A stretch of DNA of 64,000 nucleotides from an uncultured Ignavibacteria bacterium (GCA_903939735.1 CAJAIA010000030.1:93961-157960), one strand, 5' to 3'. Positions 17,026-27,545 are shown, counted from the first letter of the stretch. Translations and numbers: made by a program. The notes: generated by a model not told the origin, from the letters alone.

Positions 17026-19838
17026 CACGAAATCGTACAATTCCCTCGATCTTCATTGGCATTGCAATCGTCATTGCGTTCGTCTGCTTCGCTACACATG
17101 CAGTAGCACAGCGATCGATTCCTCCGCTTGCAACAACGCAACTCGAACGAGCGCTCGAGCGCATCGGTATGCGGGTGAGCGATCTTGCGATGCCCCCTGA
17201 TCTCCTGGACCGTGATCGTCTGCGAACAGCAATGCACGACTCGTTGTTCTCACAACCACTTTCTGCGGTTGATCGCCTCGATGACCTCCGTGAGGTGTTT
17301 GGCCAACGCGACAACGCGACGATGTACCAGGTATACCAGCAGCTCATGGCTGATGTTGGACTCGGCTCGTATATCCCGGCAGATTACACGAGTACAATGA
17401 AGGTCGACCAGGTTGTTGAGCGTCTGGGGTCCGACCCAACAATGCGTCTAAACTTCATTACGTCTATTCTGCTCCTCCGTTATGTCTCCGCTATCATCAC
17501 AGCAGGCGATGATATGACACGAGCCCGCACGACCATCCGAACGCGATATGCGCGAGCACTCGGACTCGACTCGTTATGGATGCTTGATCGCGAAGACGAA
17601 ACCTCTACTCTCTGGCAAATGACGACCGATGAACGTCGTCAGAGGCGTATTGCGAGTGAAATGTATGCAGGCGTACCAAGCAACGTTGCCCAGGATATCA
17701 TTGGTACGGGCCTCTCCCTCTATCAGCAGCTGTTGCTGTTCACCTTGCAGAGCGATCTCACGCGCGATATCCTCCGGGACTCAGTGCAATCGGCTACATT
17801 CGATTCGCCGATCGGTCGCATCGCAGTTGGTGGTCCAGGCAACGATACATACACAGGTACATATGCCGTCATCATTGATGTGGGTGGTGATGACGTCTAC
17901 CAACTCGACGGTCAGCGTCGAAGTGATCTGCTACGTCGGCCAGTCCAGTGCATTATTGATCTCGACGGCAACGACACGTATCGATCTGGCAGCTATAGCC
18001 TTGGATCTGGATTCGCCGGTGCTGGCATTCTGATTGATCGACGTGGAAATGACGTTTATGTGGGTGGCGACTTCAGCCTCGGCTGTGGCGTGCTGGGGGT
18101 TGGCATCGTTCACGATCTTGAAGGCGATGATCTCTATGCATCTGGCGTGAACACACAGGGGGCTGGCATCTATGGCATCGGCTTCATGCTTGATGATAGC
18201 GGCCACGATACCTACCGATGCCATGCTCAGGGTCAGGGTTTTGGCGGTACTGCCGGAGTTGGCCTTCTCAACGATGTCAACGGAAATGACCAGTATATCG
18301 CAGCCAGTCCATACGTCGACATTCTTCGATACGACTCACATCAGATAACGTTTGCCCAGGGAGCAGCGCTTGGATCACGTCCGTTAGCTTCAGGTGGCAT
18401 GGGGATTCTCCTTGAGCACAACGGTAACGACCACTACGTGTGCGACATTTATGGTCAGGGCACTGGCTATTGGTTCGCTCTAGGTGGACTTGTTGATGTT
18501 CGAGGCGATGATCGCTACGAAGCCTATCAATACGCGCAAGGATCCGGCGTACACTTTGCAACAGGCATTCTGCGTGACATGCAAGGGAACGATGTCTACG
18601 TTTCGCATGGCGTATCAATGGGGTGCGGACACGATATCGCTCTTGGCGTGCTGCTTGACGAACAGGGAGATGATGCGTACGTCGTCGAGAGCCTTTCACT
18701 CGGTGGCGGCAACGCCAACGCAGTGTCGATCTTCATGGATCTCCTAGGGAACGATTCGTATATCGCGCAACACGAGCCGTCGACGATGGGTTATTCCGAC
18801 CTTCGTCGTTCCTACGGGATGATTGGTGTATTCGTCGATGCCAATGGCGTTGATTCCTATACGTCCACGCTCCGCAACAATACGTGGTCGACGAAGTCAA
18901 CCTATGGAGTGTTTGTCGATACGACCACTGCATCGACAGGAAATCAACAGCAGGCTATGACCCAACCAGCATCACAGGCTGAGAAGTACCAACTGGCCAC
19001 TGCCATAGACAGTCTCTTTATTCAAGCATCTGCTGCGCCGTTGCGCTTCCAGGCGAATGTTGTCCCGGCTCGTGCCGCACTCGGTGCTCGTGGAGACGAG
19101 GCGCTTCCCTACCTCGTCCAGCAGATGTCTACGCAAATGCCACGTGAGCGCATAACACTCGAAACCGTTCTTCCGAAGATTTATGAATCTTCTACCGAAC
19201 GCACGCGCCTCGTGTTACACGAACAGCTCCGCTCGCAGGACGCATCGGCATCAGCTCTTGCAGCTACCATCCTTGGCAAAGTCCGCGACACAACATGCAT
19301 AGCCGATTTGATTGCGATGTCCAACGATGCCTCATGGCGGCGACGTCGATTAGCGGTATTTACTTGGGGTGAGCTCAATGATTCGCTGTTTGCCGGCGCA
19401 TTCACGCACCTACTCCGCGATCCCGTCCCGTACGTTCGACAGCGCGCTGCGTTCGCTCTTGGTAAGGTAGCAGGCTCATCCTTCGATTCAGTGCGACTGG
19501 CCCTCTATGATGACGAACAGATTGTGCGCCACGCAGCAGTTGAAGGATTGCTCCGTGGTCCTCGGCGACCTATGCGCGAGATTCGTTCATGGTGTGCAAA
19601 CATTAACGATCCCGTAACACTTCGGAGCAATCTTCGACTTCTCGGATGTTCTGATACAACCGAAGCCGACGTCCGGGAACTTGCGGTGTGGTTCAATTCG
19701 TCGTCAGTTCTCATGCAAGAGTCGATCACACATTTGCTGCCGTCACTCCCAATGCCATGGCGCTCGATGACAGCTGATCAGCTCACCCTGCTGGCACAGC
19801 CTGTGTCCAAGCGAAAGCAACGCCGAACACAGCGATGA
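17022..19838 (+). CDS. Large exported repeat protein: G[N/D]DxY solenoid plus HEAT-like repeats
   Basis: A 938-aa protein, signal peptide about 1-30 (cut after AVAQ). Residues 31-260 are mostly helical. From 273 to 613 the motif G-N/D-D-x-Y recurs thirteen times (tyrosines at 277, 293, 320, 346, 372, 398, 425, 472, 499, 526, 553, 580, 613), mostly 26-27 residues apart, each followed by a glycine-rich GxGxxGxG segment and a hydrophobic-x-D strand. This suggests a regular beta-solenoid with acidic turns that could bind calcium, superficially like RTX repeats but not matching GGxGxDxLx. Residues about 690-880 look like HEAT repeats (PYVRQRAAFALGKVAGS). It overlaps the TPR gene and rqcH by 4 bases each. 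Function unknown. Confidence 0.85.
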   Translation: MTRNRTIPSIFIGIAIVIAFVCFATHAVAQRSIPPLATTQLERALERIGMRVSDLAMPPDLLDRDRLRTAMHDSLFSQPLSAVDRLDDLREVFGQRDNATMYQVYQQLMADVGLGSYIPADYTSTMKVDQVVERLGSDPTMRLNFITSILLLRYVSAIITAGDDMTRARTTIRTRYARALGLDSLWMLDREDETSTLWQMTTDERRQRRIASEMYAGVPSNVAQDIIGTGLSLYQQLLLFTLQSDLTRDILRDSVQSATFDSPIGRIAVGGPGNDTYTGTYAVIIDVGGDDVYQLDGQRRSDLLRRPVQCIIDLDGNDTYRSGSYSLGSGFAGAGILIDRRGNDVYVGGDFSLGCGVLGVGIVHDLEGDDLYASGVNTQGAGIYGIGFMLDDSGHDTYRCHAQGQGFGGTAGVGLLNDVNGNDQYIAASPYVDILRYDSHQITFAQGAALGSRPLASGGMGILLEHNGNDHYVCDIYGQGTGYWFALGGLVDVRGDDRYEAYQYAQGSGVHFATGILRDMQGNDVYVSHGVSMGCGHDIALGVLLDEQGDDAYVVESLSLGGGNANAVSIFMDLLGNDSYIAQHEPSTMGYSDLRRSYGMIGVFVDANGVDSYTSTLRNNTWSTKSTYGVFVDTTTASTGNQQQAMTQPASQAEKYQLATAIDSLFIQASAAPLRFQANVVPARAALGARGDEALPYLVQQMSTQMPRERITLETVLPKIYESSTERTRLVLHEQLRSQDASASALAATILGKVRDTTCIADLIAMSNDASWRRRRLAVFTWGELNDSLFAGAFTHLLRDPVPYVRQRAAFALGKVAGSSFDSVRLALYDDEQIVRHAAVEGLLRGPRRPMREIRSWCANINDPVTLRSNLRLLGCSDTTEADVRELAVWFNSSSVLMQESITHLLPSLPMPWRSMTADQLTLLAQPVSKRKQRRTQR

Positions 19839-21430
19839 TCCGACACCACTACACCCTCGAACACATAGCACGTGAAGTCGCCGCAAGGTATTGCGGGGCG
19901 ACGCTCGTCGAAGCTTGGACGCAGGAGAAGTACACTGTTGCGATGGTGTTTGCTGTCAACGACGAGCTACGGACGATCATGATCGATACAACACCGGATG
20001 GTGGATCGATATCAGAACAACCGCAACTCCGACGAGCACGAAGCAACACGCGCGATGTGTTCCGCCCACTCTGGAACACTCCACTTGCTCTGGTTACAAA
20101 ACATCCGGACGACAGAGTGATCTCACTCTGGTTCAGCGATCACCAGGTGCATTGCGAGTTCTTTTCTTCTGGCAATGGGAATGTGGTGAGTGTCCGAGAC
20201 GGCATGATCCTTGAAGCACTACGGGATACAAGTGAGCGTTGTGATACGACGTTCTCTGTTAACGCACCAAGTTCGATTCCCCTTTGGGAGCAACAGAGCT
20301 TAACAGCCCAACAGGCTCTCGCTCGATCACCGCTCCAGCTTGGTCCGTGGTATGCCGAAGAGGTATGCCGGAGAGCGGGTGTCGACCCATCAACACACGT
20401 CAGTGATCTTTCGCCGACGCAACGTGATCAATGCTCGACAATTGCAGAACAGGTACGCACGACGTGCCTTTCGACACGATCATTCTATGTCCTCACGCGT
20501 GGTGACGCGCGCTTGCTATCACTCTGTGAGCTCCAATCATGGACTGCAAGCGAGAAGCTCTCGTCGGCACTCGAAGCGACGACATACCTTTTACGCGAAC
20601 GCTATCGCATCGAGCATCTTCGCTCGAAGCGCGCAACCGCCTTGCGCACACTAACAAATGACGTTCAACGCGCACAGCGAACATTGGCTGCACTCAATTC
20701 AGATGGTGTGCGTGATGCGCGCTCTGAGCGCTACAGGATGTGGGCTGATACACTGCTATCCTACCCTCAGCAGCACGAACGAGATCGCACCACCATCACA
20801 TTGGTCGGTCCGAACGGCGATGATATCTCAATTCCGTTGAATCCAGCGCATTCGATCATTGAGAACGCCACACGTCTCTATGACAAGGCACGCTCGGCTG
20901 AAACGGCTGCGCTCCATCGTGAGCAACGGATTCCTGAACTTCAACGCAAGATCAATGAACTCGAGGAACGCATCGCGAAGATTGAGCAAGCCGATACGAT
21001 TCGCGACATTGAAGCATCTTCTCCACAACGCATGAACACACAGACGCACGATCCACGCGACGAAGCAGGCGGACGTTTCCGTGTTTTTGTCATTGACGAA
21101 CAGCACACATTGTACGTCGGCAAGAGCGCAGCGAACAACGATGAACTCACAATGAGGTTCGCAAAACAGAATGACTGGTGGCTGCATGCTCGAGGTTCTG
21201 CCGGCTCGCACGCAGTACTACGTGGGGTAGACGCCGATCGTATCCCGAAGCCGGTACTCGAAAAAGCTGCCGCAATCACTGCCTACTACTCACAAGCACG
21301 AAATGCCTCGTGGGTGAGTGTTGTGTATACGCAACGGAAGAACGTCCGCAAGCCGAAGGGTGCTAATGTTGGTGCTGTCGTGCTCGAACGCGAGCAGACA
21401 GTCATGGTAAAGCCATCGATTCCTAGTTGA
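19835..21430 (+). CDS. RqcH/NFACT-family ribosome quality control protein
   Basis: A 531-aa protein of the Rqc2/RqcH (NFACT, formerly 'fibronectin-binding A') family, which binds obstructed large ribosomal subunits and directs alanine tailing of stalled peptides. The N-terminal NFACT-N region (1-200) is followed by helical coiled coils (about 245-400, rich in R, E and Q) and the C-terminal NFACT-R domain: YVGKSAANNDELT, the WWLHARGSAGSHAVLR block and the KPKGANVGAVVL ending. The ATG overlaps the previous stop as ATGA; the 3' end overlaps the convergent T9SS gene by 8 bases. A cytosolic role contrasts with its exported operon partners. Confidence 0.9.
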   Translation: MIRHHYTLEHIAREVAARYCGATLVEAWTQEKYTVAMVFAVNDELRTIMIDTTPDGGSISEQPQLRRARSNTRDVFRPLWNTPLALVTKHPDDRVISLWFSDHQVHCEFFSSGNGNVVSVRDGMILEALRDTSERCDTTFSVNAPSSIPLWEQQSLTAQQALARSPLQLGPWYAEEVCRRAGVDPSTHVSDLSPTQRDQCSTIAEQVRTTCLSTRSFYVLTRGDARLLSLCELQSWTASEKLSSALEATTYLLRERYRIEHLRSKRATALRTLTNDVQRAQRTLAALNSDGVRDARSERYRMWADTLLSYPQQHERDRTTITLVGPNGDDISIPLNPAHSIIENATRLYDKARSAETAALHREQRIPELQRKINELEERIAKIEQADTIRDIEASSPQRMNTQTHDPRDEAGGRFRVFVIDEQHTLYVGKSAANNDELTMRFAKQNDWWLHARGSAGSHAVLRGVDADRIPKPVLEKAAAITAYYSQARNASWVSVVYTQRKNVRKPKGANVGAVVLEREQTVMVKPSIPS

Positions 21431-24400
21431 CGACCTGCACAATCTTCACGGTGGTTCCCACACGAAGAATGTACCATCCTGTAGGAAGGTCAGCGACATG
21501 GAGCATGATGCTCGACAAATCTGTGACGTTGTGACGCACGAGTCGCCCAAGTTGGTCAACCAACGAAACTGTACCGAGTGGCCTGTTCCCCGTCACTATG
21601 AATGCGTCGCTCGCGGGATGTGGTGCGACGACGACGTCGTGCCGTTCCTCACCCGCTGCAACACCAACAGGTCCTCCGATAACGCCAATCACGAACTGAT
21701 GCGGAACAGTCACACCGCGTCCGAACGCGTTGTAGATGGACGCAGTGGTGGCGCTGTATGGAGCTGCTCCGGTGCTTCGTGCAACGGTCCACTCCGGGCC
21801 AGCCGACCAATTCGGTCGTGTAAGCACGCGAAACATTCTTCCAACGGCATCTGCTGAGTCTATAAGCTTCGTTGCCGCGACGCGCAGCGATGAGATCTCA
21901 TGAATCTTGCTGTCGAGCGTGAAGGCATCAACTATCCAGGAACGTCGCGCAATAACATTCGCATCTGCCGGGACAGCTGTTGGTTCCGTCTCGAGTCGTG
22001 TCAAGAGGATCTGTTCACCATCACGCGCATTGGTGATGTCCAACTCGTCCCCTAGTTCGGAAAAGACAATGCGTGCTTGGTTGGTTCGCATCTCCTCCAG
22101 CTCGCTTACACCAGCGCCAACAAGCGCATCTGAGTTCCTGCGTCCTGCTCCAGCTTCCAGCGATCCGTCACGTGCGCGTATACGATCGAAGAGCACAGAA
22201 GGGTTCGTCTCATTGAACTGATAGTAGGCTACCAGACCTGGGTCATCCGCGTGCTTTGTGAGGTGCATTCCACGTCGAATTTCATCCTGTGTGAGCGTGC
22301 GATCGTAGAAGCAGACCTCATCGATGTATCCGTTGAAGTTGCGGGATGACCAGTAATGATATGTTCCAAGCTTCATCACGAGCTGATTCAACTGCTGTGG
22401 GGGAAGCTTGATCTTATCACTACTCCCTATCCCGTTGACGTAGACAGTTGCCCCTGACGAATCGATGGTGAGCGCAACGTGCGACCAGGTCTGAGGAGGC
22501 ACAGTCAGGCGTGAATTCCACCACCATCGACCGTCCTTCCATAAATAGCCGAGTTCATTCTTGTCGTTTACAAACTGCAATCCGATTTCCTGACTCACTC
22601 CCTCATCTGCGTCGGTACACAGAATCGCCGAAAACTCTGGTTGCATTCCGACCGGATGAACCCATGCCGTAAAGGTAAACGATGTTGTATTGCCTGTGAG
22701 ACGCCCAAGCGTTGCATGGTCATCCGGATCAGTTAGGTCAACTGCACGACCAGCTGCTCCGTCGATTCCATCGCACTCACTTGGCAATACTGTAATCGCA
22801 TCGCGAAGAACGAGCGTGTCGGACATTCCACCCTGTGAAATGATAAGCGTGACATCATACGTACCAGGCGCGGCATAGGACACATCGACAGATTGCGCAG
22901 CAGATGTAGATGGTTGACCTCCTTCGAACTCCCATCGACGTTGGAATGAGATGTCTTCACGTGCAGCGGAGCGGCAGCCGAAACGAATGCGCTGACGCGA
23001 ACATCGGACAGTGTCGCGATCACGTGATATGCATGCACGAAGATCTGAGCGCGGCGCAAGTGGCACCTGCCACAGACCACGAAGCGTCGCAGCACGAAGC
23101 ATACTGTTCGGTTCGTCGAAATGGAGGAAGTTTACATCGGTAAGCGGGAGTCCTGCTCCAACACTGCGCCATGTCGAGTCGCCATCGCGCAGCGTATACA
23201 CACCATAGGATGTCCCGACGTAGAGCTCCATGCTCCTCCCACGACGAGCAACAAGCGTCTTGATCGCAAAGGATGGGAGCCCCGCAGATCTACTTGTCCA
23301 CGTACCACCACCATCGGTCGATTCCAGGACCTTCACATTTGTCTGCTGTCCACCAAAGCCCACAACAATATGATCGCCCCCTTCTCCGATGAATGCCATA
23401 TCCTGCATGCCCGCACCACGACGCAATGCGTCTGGAGGCGTGATGGTGCGCCACGTTGCACCGCCATCGGTGCTACGGTGTAAGCCTTGATCACCAAGCG
23501 CCATGAGAAGCTGTCCATCCTCTGGGTGCATGCGCACACGGTAGACCCAATTCTGGAACGTTTTCAACGGATACCACGAACTTCCGTTGTCGTGTGAAAT
23601 CACAACGCTCTGCTTGGCATGATCACATGCGACGATCCGCGTGAAGATGCGGGGATCAACACACACATTTGTGAGAGTGATGTATCCGAGGTCAATACCG
23701 AGTTCGGTGCCGCGAGGTGCGACCTTTTTCGTTTGCGTGCGTTGTGCTCGCACGCTCGACCAAGGCTTCGCGTACAGCCACTCGGTAGCAATAGGGTTGA
23801 CGTTGGCACCCATGGCATCAGCGCCAGACCACGCATACCATCCCTGTATGAGTGGCGCGTTGCTATAGATGGCTGTATCACGAATGAAGATGGGCATGTG
23901 GTAGGCTCCGAGGGTCATGATGCGACCATCATGGGATTGGTCGAAGCCCCATACCTCGAGCGCAGAAATACCCGTGCTGCGATCGGTCACCGTGCGTCCT
24001 CGATCGGGCGACAGCGCAATACCACCATCGTGGGTCATCCAAATGCTATCGCCATGCACAGACACTGATTGTACGTCGTAGTGCATCGGAGGCATCGACG
24101 ACCACGTGCGGCCACCGTTTGTGGAGCGGTACGGAAAGATTCCTGCCACAACCATCAGTGATGTGTCGCGCGTCGATACAGCAAAGCCCATATCCCACGT
24201 CACCTGACCGAGTCCGTTCTCGTTTGGTGCGTAGGCAAAGAGGTTTTTGTTCGTGAGCGTATCAACAGGTTCGGGACCATCCACGGAACCGCAGCAGCGA
24301 TGCTCAAATGTGGAACCTTGATCGCGCGAAATGTAAAGTCCGTATACACCACTTGGTCCATTGCGGATTTCCCCTGCGATCATCACAGCCACGTAGTTCG

Positions 24401-25412
24401 GATCTGCAGGTGTAAGTGCAAGAAGTGCGCGCGCCATTACATGATCTGGTCTGCTCACTGGATACCCAATACCGACCGTATCAAACTTTACACCCGCACT
24501 TGTTGATCGTGCAAACGCGATATGACTACCCATCTGCACAAGGCCAAACACGAGATCATTACGCGATCGATGCCATTGAACATCCCACCACGTGCCCTGA
24601 TAGTTTGAGGCACTCGTCCACGTGGTTCCACCATTCGTCGTGAGAAACAACCGACCTTGCGCTGCGATCACAACACGCTGTGGATCTGTTGGCGCAACGG
24701 CACATTGATCAACACCTGTTGGTTCAAGAGTGGCGGCAGCACCCGTTAGAGCAACACGACGAAACGTCAGCGCTGCATCCGTCGACACGTACAGACCATT
24801 ATCCGTTGCCGCATACACTGTCGATCCAGACATAGCAAGACGATGAACAGCTTGAATTGGCAGATCAACACCAACGTTCACCCACGTAGCACCAGCGTCG
24901 GTACTCCTCCACACGCCTGCAGAGATGGTGCCCGCCATAACGAGCGAACGATTACGCGGATCAGTTACATGACAGCGCACAACACCAACGCCCTGCGAGC
25001 CGGTTGCCATCTTGGCATCAGTATCGTACCCGAACGGACCAATTGACATCCACTTCACGTCGTTCTGAACGGCGTCTACACGAGATGCTCTGCGTGCCGC
25101 CTCAACATCAGCCCATCGAGCCGACGTTGTTGTTACCAAGCCATGTTCATCAGCAAAGGCACGCTTGCGTGAAAGCCAGCGAGTTACTTGTTTCCATTCG
25201 CGGCTACGAGCCCCCTGTCGAAGCGATGAATCAGCGTTCATTGCGCTGATCACATCAAATACATTTCCATGGTCCTGCACAAACATCTGGTACCACACAG
25301 ATGATCTGTGAAGATGCGAGGAAGGATAGCGCTCCACTAGACGTTGCTCTTGCGCAGTCAGTGACGTCGCTAGACAAAGCAGCAGGGCCATCAACATGTT
25401 TCGCAACTGCAT
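21423..25412 (-). CDS. Giant T9SS cargo: sialidase-like propeller, PKD, LamG and sorting domain
   Basis: A 1329-aa secreted protein. The signal peptide (1-23) ends in LTAQ. Residues about 90-800 contain many Asp-box/BNR-type repeats (forms such as STDGGATWR, STNGGRTWS, SHDNGSSWY), indicating one or two VPS10/sialidase-like propellers. A PKD-like domain follows near 835-900 (GTYDVTLIIS), then a LamG/concanavalin-like domain near 920-1080 (FTAWVHPVG ... GYIDEVCFYDRTLTQDEI). The last 75 residues form a type IX secretion sorting domain (APHPASDAF ... LPTGWYILRVG). The sialidase fold does not prove sialidase activity. ATG 25412 is preferred over GTG 25418. Confidence 0.88.
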   Translation of the reverse strand: MQLRNMLMALLLCLATSLTAQEQRLVERYPSSHLHRSSVWYQMFVQDHGNVFDVISAMNADSSLRQGARSREWKQVTRWLSRKRAFADEHGLVTTTSARWADVEAARRASRVDAVQNDVKWMSIGPFGYDTDAKMATGSQGVGVVRCHVTDPRNRSLVMAGTISAGVWRSTDAGATWVNVGVDLPIQAVHRLAMSGSTVYAATDNGLYVSTDAALTFRRVALTGAAATLEPTGVDQCAVAPTDPQRVVIAAQGRLFLTTNGGTTWTSASNYQGTWWDVQWHRSRNDLVFGLVQMGSHIAFARSTSAGVKFDTVGIGYPVSRPDHVMARALLALTPADPNYVAVMIAGEIRNGPSGVYGLYISRDQGSTFEHRCCGSVDGPEPVDTLTNKNLFAYAPNENGLGQVTWDMGFAVSTRDTSLMVVAGIFPYRSTNGGRTWSSMPPMHYDVQSVSVHGDSIWMTHDGGIALSPDRGRTVTDRSTGISALEVWGFDQSHDGRIMTLGAYHMPIFIRDTAIYSNAPLIQGWYAWSGADAMGANVNPIATEWLYAKPWSSVRAQRTQTKKVAPRGTELGIDLGYITLTNVCVDPRIFTRIVACDHAKQSVVISHDNGSSWYPLKTFQNWVYRVRMHPEDGQLLMALGDQGLHRSTDGGATWRTITPPDALRRGAGMQDMAFIGEGGDHIVVGFGGQQTNVKVLESTDGGGTWTSRSAGLPSFAIKTLVARRGRSMELYVGTSYGVYTLRDGDSTWRSVGAGLPLTDVNFLHFDEPNSMLRAATLRGLWQVPLAPRSDLRACISRDRDTVRCSRQRIRFGCRSAAREDISFQRRWEFEGGQPSTSAAQSVDVSYAAPGTYDVTLIISQGGMSDTLVLRDAITVLPSECDGIDGAAGRAVDLTDPDDHATLGRLTGNTTSFTFTAWVHPVGMQPEFSAILCTDADEGVSQEIGLQFVNDKNELGYLWKDGRWWWNSRLTVPPQTWSHVALTIDSSGATVYVNGIGSSDKIKLPPQQLNQLVMKLGTYHYWSSRNFNGYIDEVCFYDRTLTQDEIRRGMHLTKHADDPGLVAYYQFNETNPSVLFDRIRARDGSLEAGAGRRNSDALVGAGVSELEEMRTNQARIVFSELGDELDITNARDGEQILLTRLETEPTAVPADANVIARRSWIVDAFTLDSKIHEISSLRVAATKLIDSADAVGRMFRVLTRPNWSAGPEWTVARSTGAAPYSATTASIYNAFGRGVTVPHQFVIGVIGGPVGVAAGEERHDVVVAPHPASDAFIVTGNRPLGTVSLVDQLGRLVRHNVTDLSSIMLHVADLPTGWYILRVGTTVKIVQVVN

Positions 25413-25430
25413 GAGCACCCCCCAGTGTCC

Positions 25431-27545
25431 TTACATGGATACGATCTTAAACTCAACCCGACGATTACGTTGACGTCCCTCGTCGGTCGTATTCGGCGCA
25501 ATGGGTTTTGACTTCCCTACACCGATGGCTCGCATCCGCTTCTCAACGACGCCCTTGCCGATGAGGTATGTGCGCACGGCGTTGACGCGCTCCTGTGACA
25601 GACGCTTATTGTCGGCATCCTGACCAACGTTATCGGAGTGACCCGAAAGTTCGATGACGATCGTAGTGTTCGCCACGAGGAATTCGGCGAGACGATCAAG
25701 TTCCGCGAACGATTCCGTGCGGAGTTCGGACTTGGCAAAGTCGAAGAACAGATTGTTGAGGCGAATCACTTCGTTCTTACGAATCGGAACGAGATACAAA
25801 TCACGTTGGAGTTCGGTGAACTCGGTAAGTGAACGCGTGTCGAGCTGATCGCTCACCGGATAATATCCCGGAGCTTCTGCACGGAAGCCATACAAATCAC
25901 CCGCCGGCAGAACGATCTTGTACGAGCCCTCAACCGGTTCCGACAGCGCAGAGCCTGCAGTACGAAGCTTCGTAAGGCTTTCATACGCAACATTTGTTGC
26001 AATCGGCTTCTTCGTCGATGCATCAAGAACACGTCCGCTCACGAGCACCACGGGCTGCGGACGCACGCCCTTCGTGAGACGAATACGATAGAGATCGGCA
26101 CTTTGATCGACCGGACTCGTACCGCACAGATACGCGAACTCGCCATTGGCCGGCACAGTGAAGTATGCATCCCATTCGGGGGTGTTAATCTTCGGACCCA
26201 GGTTCTTCGGCTTACTCCACTTCGTCCAGGAGTCATCAAGCCGCCGCGTCATCCAGATGTCAACGTTGCCATATCCACGACGACCGTCGGAGGCAAAGTA
26301 TAGCGTGACACCGTCGGCCGCGATGAACGGCGACATCTCACTGCCCCACGTGTTAATGTTTGGACCGCAGTTGAGCGGCTCACTGAAGGTGCCATCGCTA
26401 AGCTTGCGTGCGAAGTACAAATCCTTCTGTCCACGGGTATCACGTCGCTCGATAGCCAGCAACAGCACTTGTCCCGAAGGATCGAGACATGACTCGCTGA
26501 ATCGATGCAAGTTGTAGTAGTTCGCGATTCGCACTTCCCGCGGTATCGACCATCCAGAAGCAGTCCGGACGGACTGTGAAACGCCAGGCCCGCGAGGTGC
26601 GCCATTCGAATAGTAGGTATTGCCAACGAGCACCTGATTCTCGTCTGGCGTAATGCTGATCAGGAAGTTCGCTCCTTGGTTGTTCAAGGGGCGTCCGACG
26701 TTTATGGCCGGACCCCACGAACCATCTTTCTGCATGTCGGTGTACCAGATGTCTTCCTCGTCTGGGTCACCAAGATTGTCTCTATGCGGATACCGACCGA
26801 AGTAGAGTCGCTTACCATTTGTCGTGATCACCGGTGATAAGTCACCACCATAACTGTTGACACGTGGACCAAGCGACTCGCGGTCTGATTGAATCGGCAA
26901 ATCATCAGCGAGATCGATTCCGGTTTCGGCCTGACGGATCGTAAGCTCATCAACCTCGATGACTGCCCGACCATTTGCCACAAGACCCAGCGTTGGACCC
27001 TGAATATCTAGTCCGTCGAACCCCACGATCGTTCCACCGTTGATCAGTAGGCTCATGCCAGATCCACGCTTTCGCAACGTAAGTGTGAACCATGTTCCCA
27101 TCGGTGGTATCTCTTGCGACGGCGTCCATGGTAGCACGTCGCGTTGGCGTCCATCACGCCATGTGTACACCTTGTAGTTCCCAGCGGAATTAACCAGCAC
27201 ACCGTTTGCATTCTGCGCAGTGTTTGCTGCCCAGGAGATACCGAATCCTTGATCAGGAGCACCAGAGACTTGCCGAACGCGGAGATCAATGTCAAAGTCG
27301 GCGTCGTAGTCAACGAACCATCCCGACTCGAGGAACCACTCATTCATGATCGACCGTCGGTCGATAACGTACTTCCCGTTGCTAATCGTCACGATACCGT
27401 TGTTCCACTGCCCAACTCTCCAACGACCACTGTTGTCGCTGAAGTCGTCCTTCACAGCAATGCCCAGCGGTTGTGCACCCACAAAGCTCGGAGCAAGCCA
27501 AAGGCAGATAAGTAGAATCAGCATGTGGTGACGGGTCACGATCAT
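25431..27545 (-). CDS. PD40 beta-propeller protein with C-terminal OmpA domain
   Basis: A 704-aa envelope protein. Signal peptide about 1-24 (ends VGA). Residues about 30-200 form a laminin-G/DUF1080-like beta sandwich (DDFSDNSGRW ... GYGISW-like strands). Residues about 215-500 carry WD40-like PD40 repeats (SPVITTNGKRLYFGR, SPFIAADGVTLYFASDG). A carboxypeptidase-regulatory-like segment near 510-580 precedes the OmpA domain (about 595-704: FFDFAKSEL, GHSDNVG, NRRVEF), which binds peptidoglycan. It resembles the PorE-type T9SS component in order (PD40, CRD, OmpA). The start overlaps the speA stop as ATGA. Confidence 0.87.
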   Translation of the reverse strand: MIVTRHHMLILLICLWLAPSFVGAQPLGIAVKDDFSDNSGRWRVGQWNNGIVTISNGKYVIDRRSIMNEWFLESGWFVDYDADFDIDLRVRQVSGAPDQGFGISWAANTAQNANGVLVNSAGNYKVYTWRDGRQRDVLPWTPSQEIPPMGTWFTLTLRKRGSGMSLLINGGTIVGFDGLDIQGPTLGLVANGRAVIEVDELTIRQAETGIDLADDLPIQSDRESLGPRVNSYGGDLSPVITTNGKRLYFGRYPHRDNLGDPDEEDIWYTDMQKDGSWGPAINVGRPLNNQGANFLISITPDENQVLVGNTYYSNGAPRGPGVSQSVRTASGWSIPREVRIANYYNLHRFSESCLDPSGQVLLLAIERRDTRGQKDLYFARKLSDGTFSEPLNCGPNINTWGSEMSPFIAADGVTLYFASDGRRGYGNVDIWMTRRLDDSWTKWSKPKNLGPKINTPEWDAYFTVPANGEFAYLCGTSPVDQSADLYRIRLTKGVRPQPVVLVSGRVLDASTKKPIATNVAYESLTKLRTAGSALSEPVEGSYKIVLPAGDLYGFRAEAPGYYPVSDQLDTRSLTEFTELQRDLYLVPIRKNEVIRLNNLFFDFAKSELRTESFAELDRLAEFLVANTTIVIELSGHSDNVGQDADNKRLSQERVNAVRTYLIGKGVVEKRMRAIGVGKSKPIAPNTTDEGRQRNRRVEFKIVSM

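Noticed and set aside
17838..18860. RTX-type calcium-binding toxin repeats
   Set aside because: The period is 26-27 residues rather than 9, and the motif G[N/D]DxY lacks the GGxGxDxUx consensus; no RTX secretion signal or type I system is nearby.
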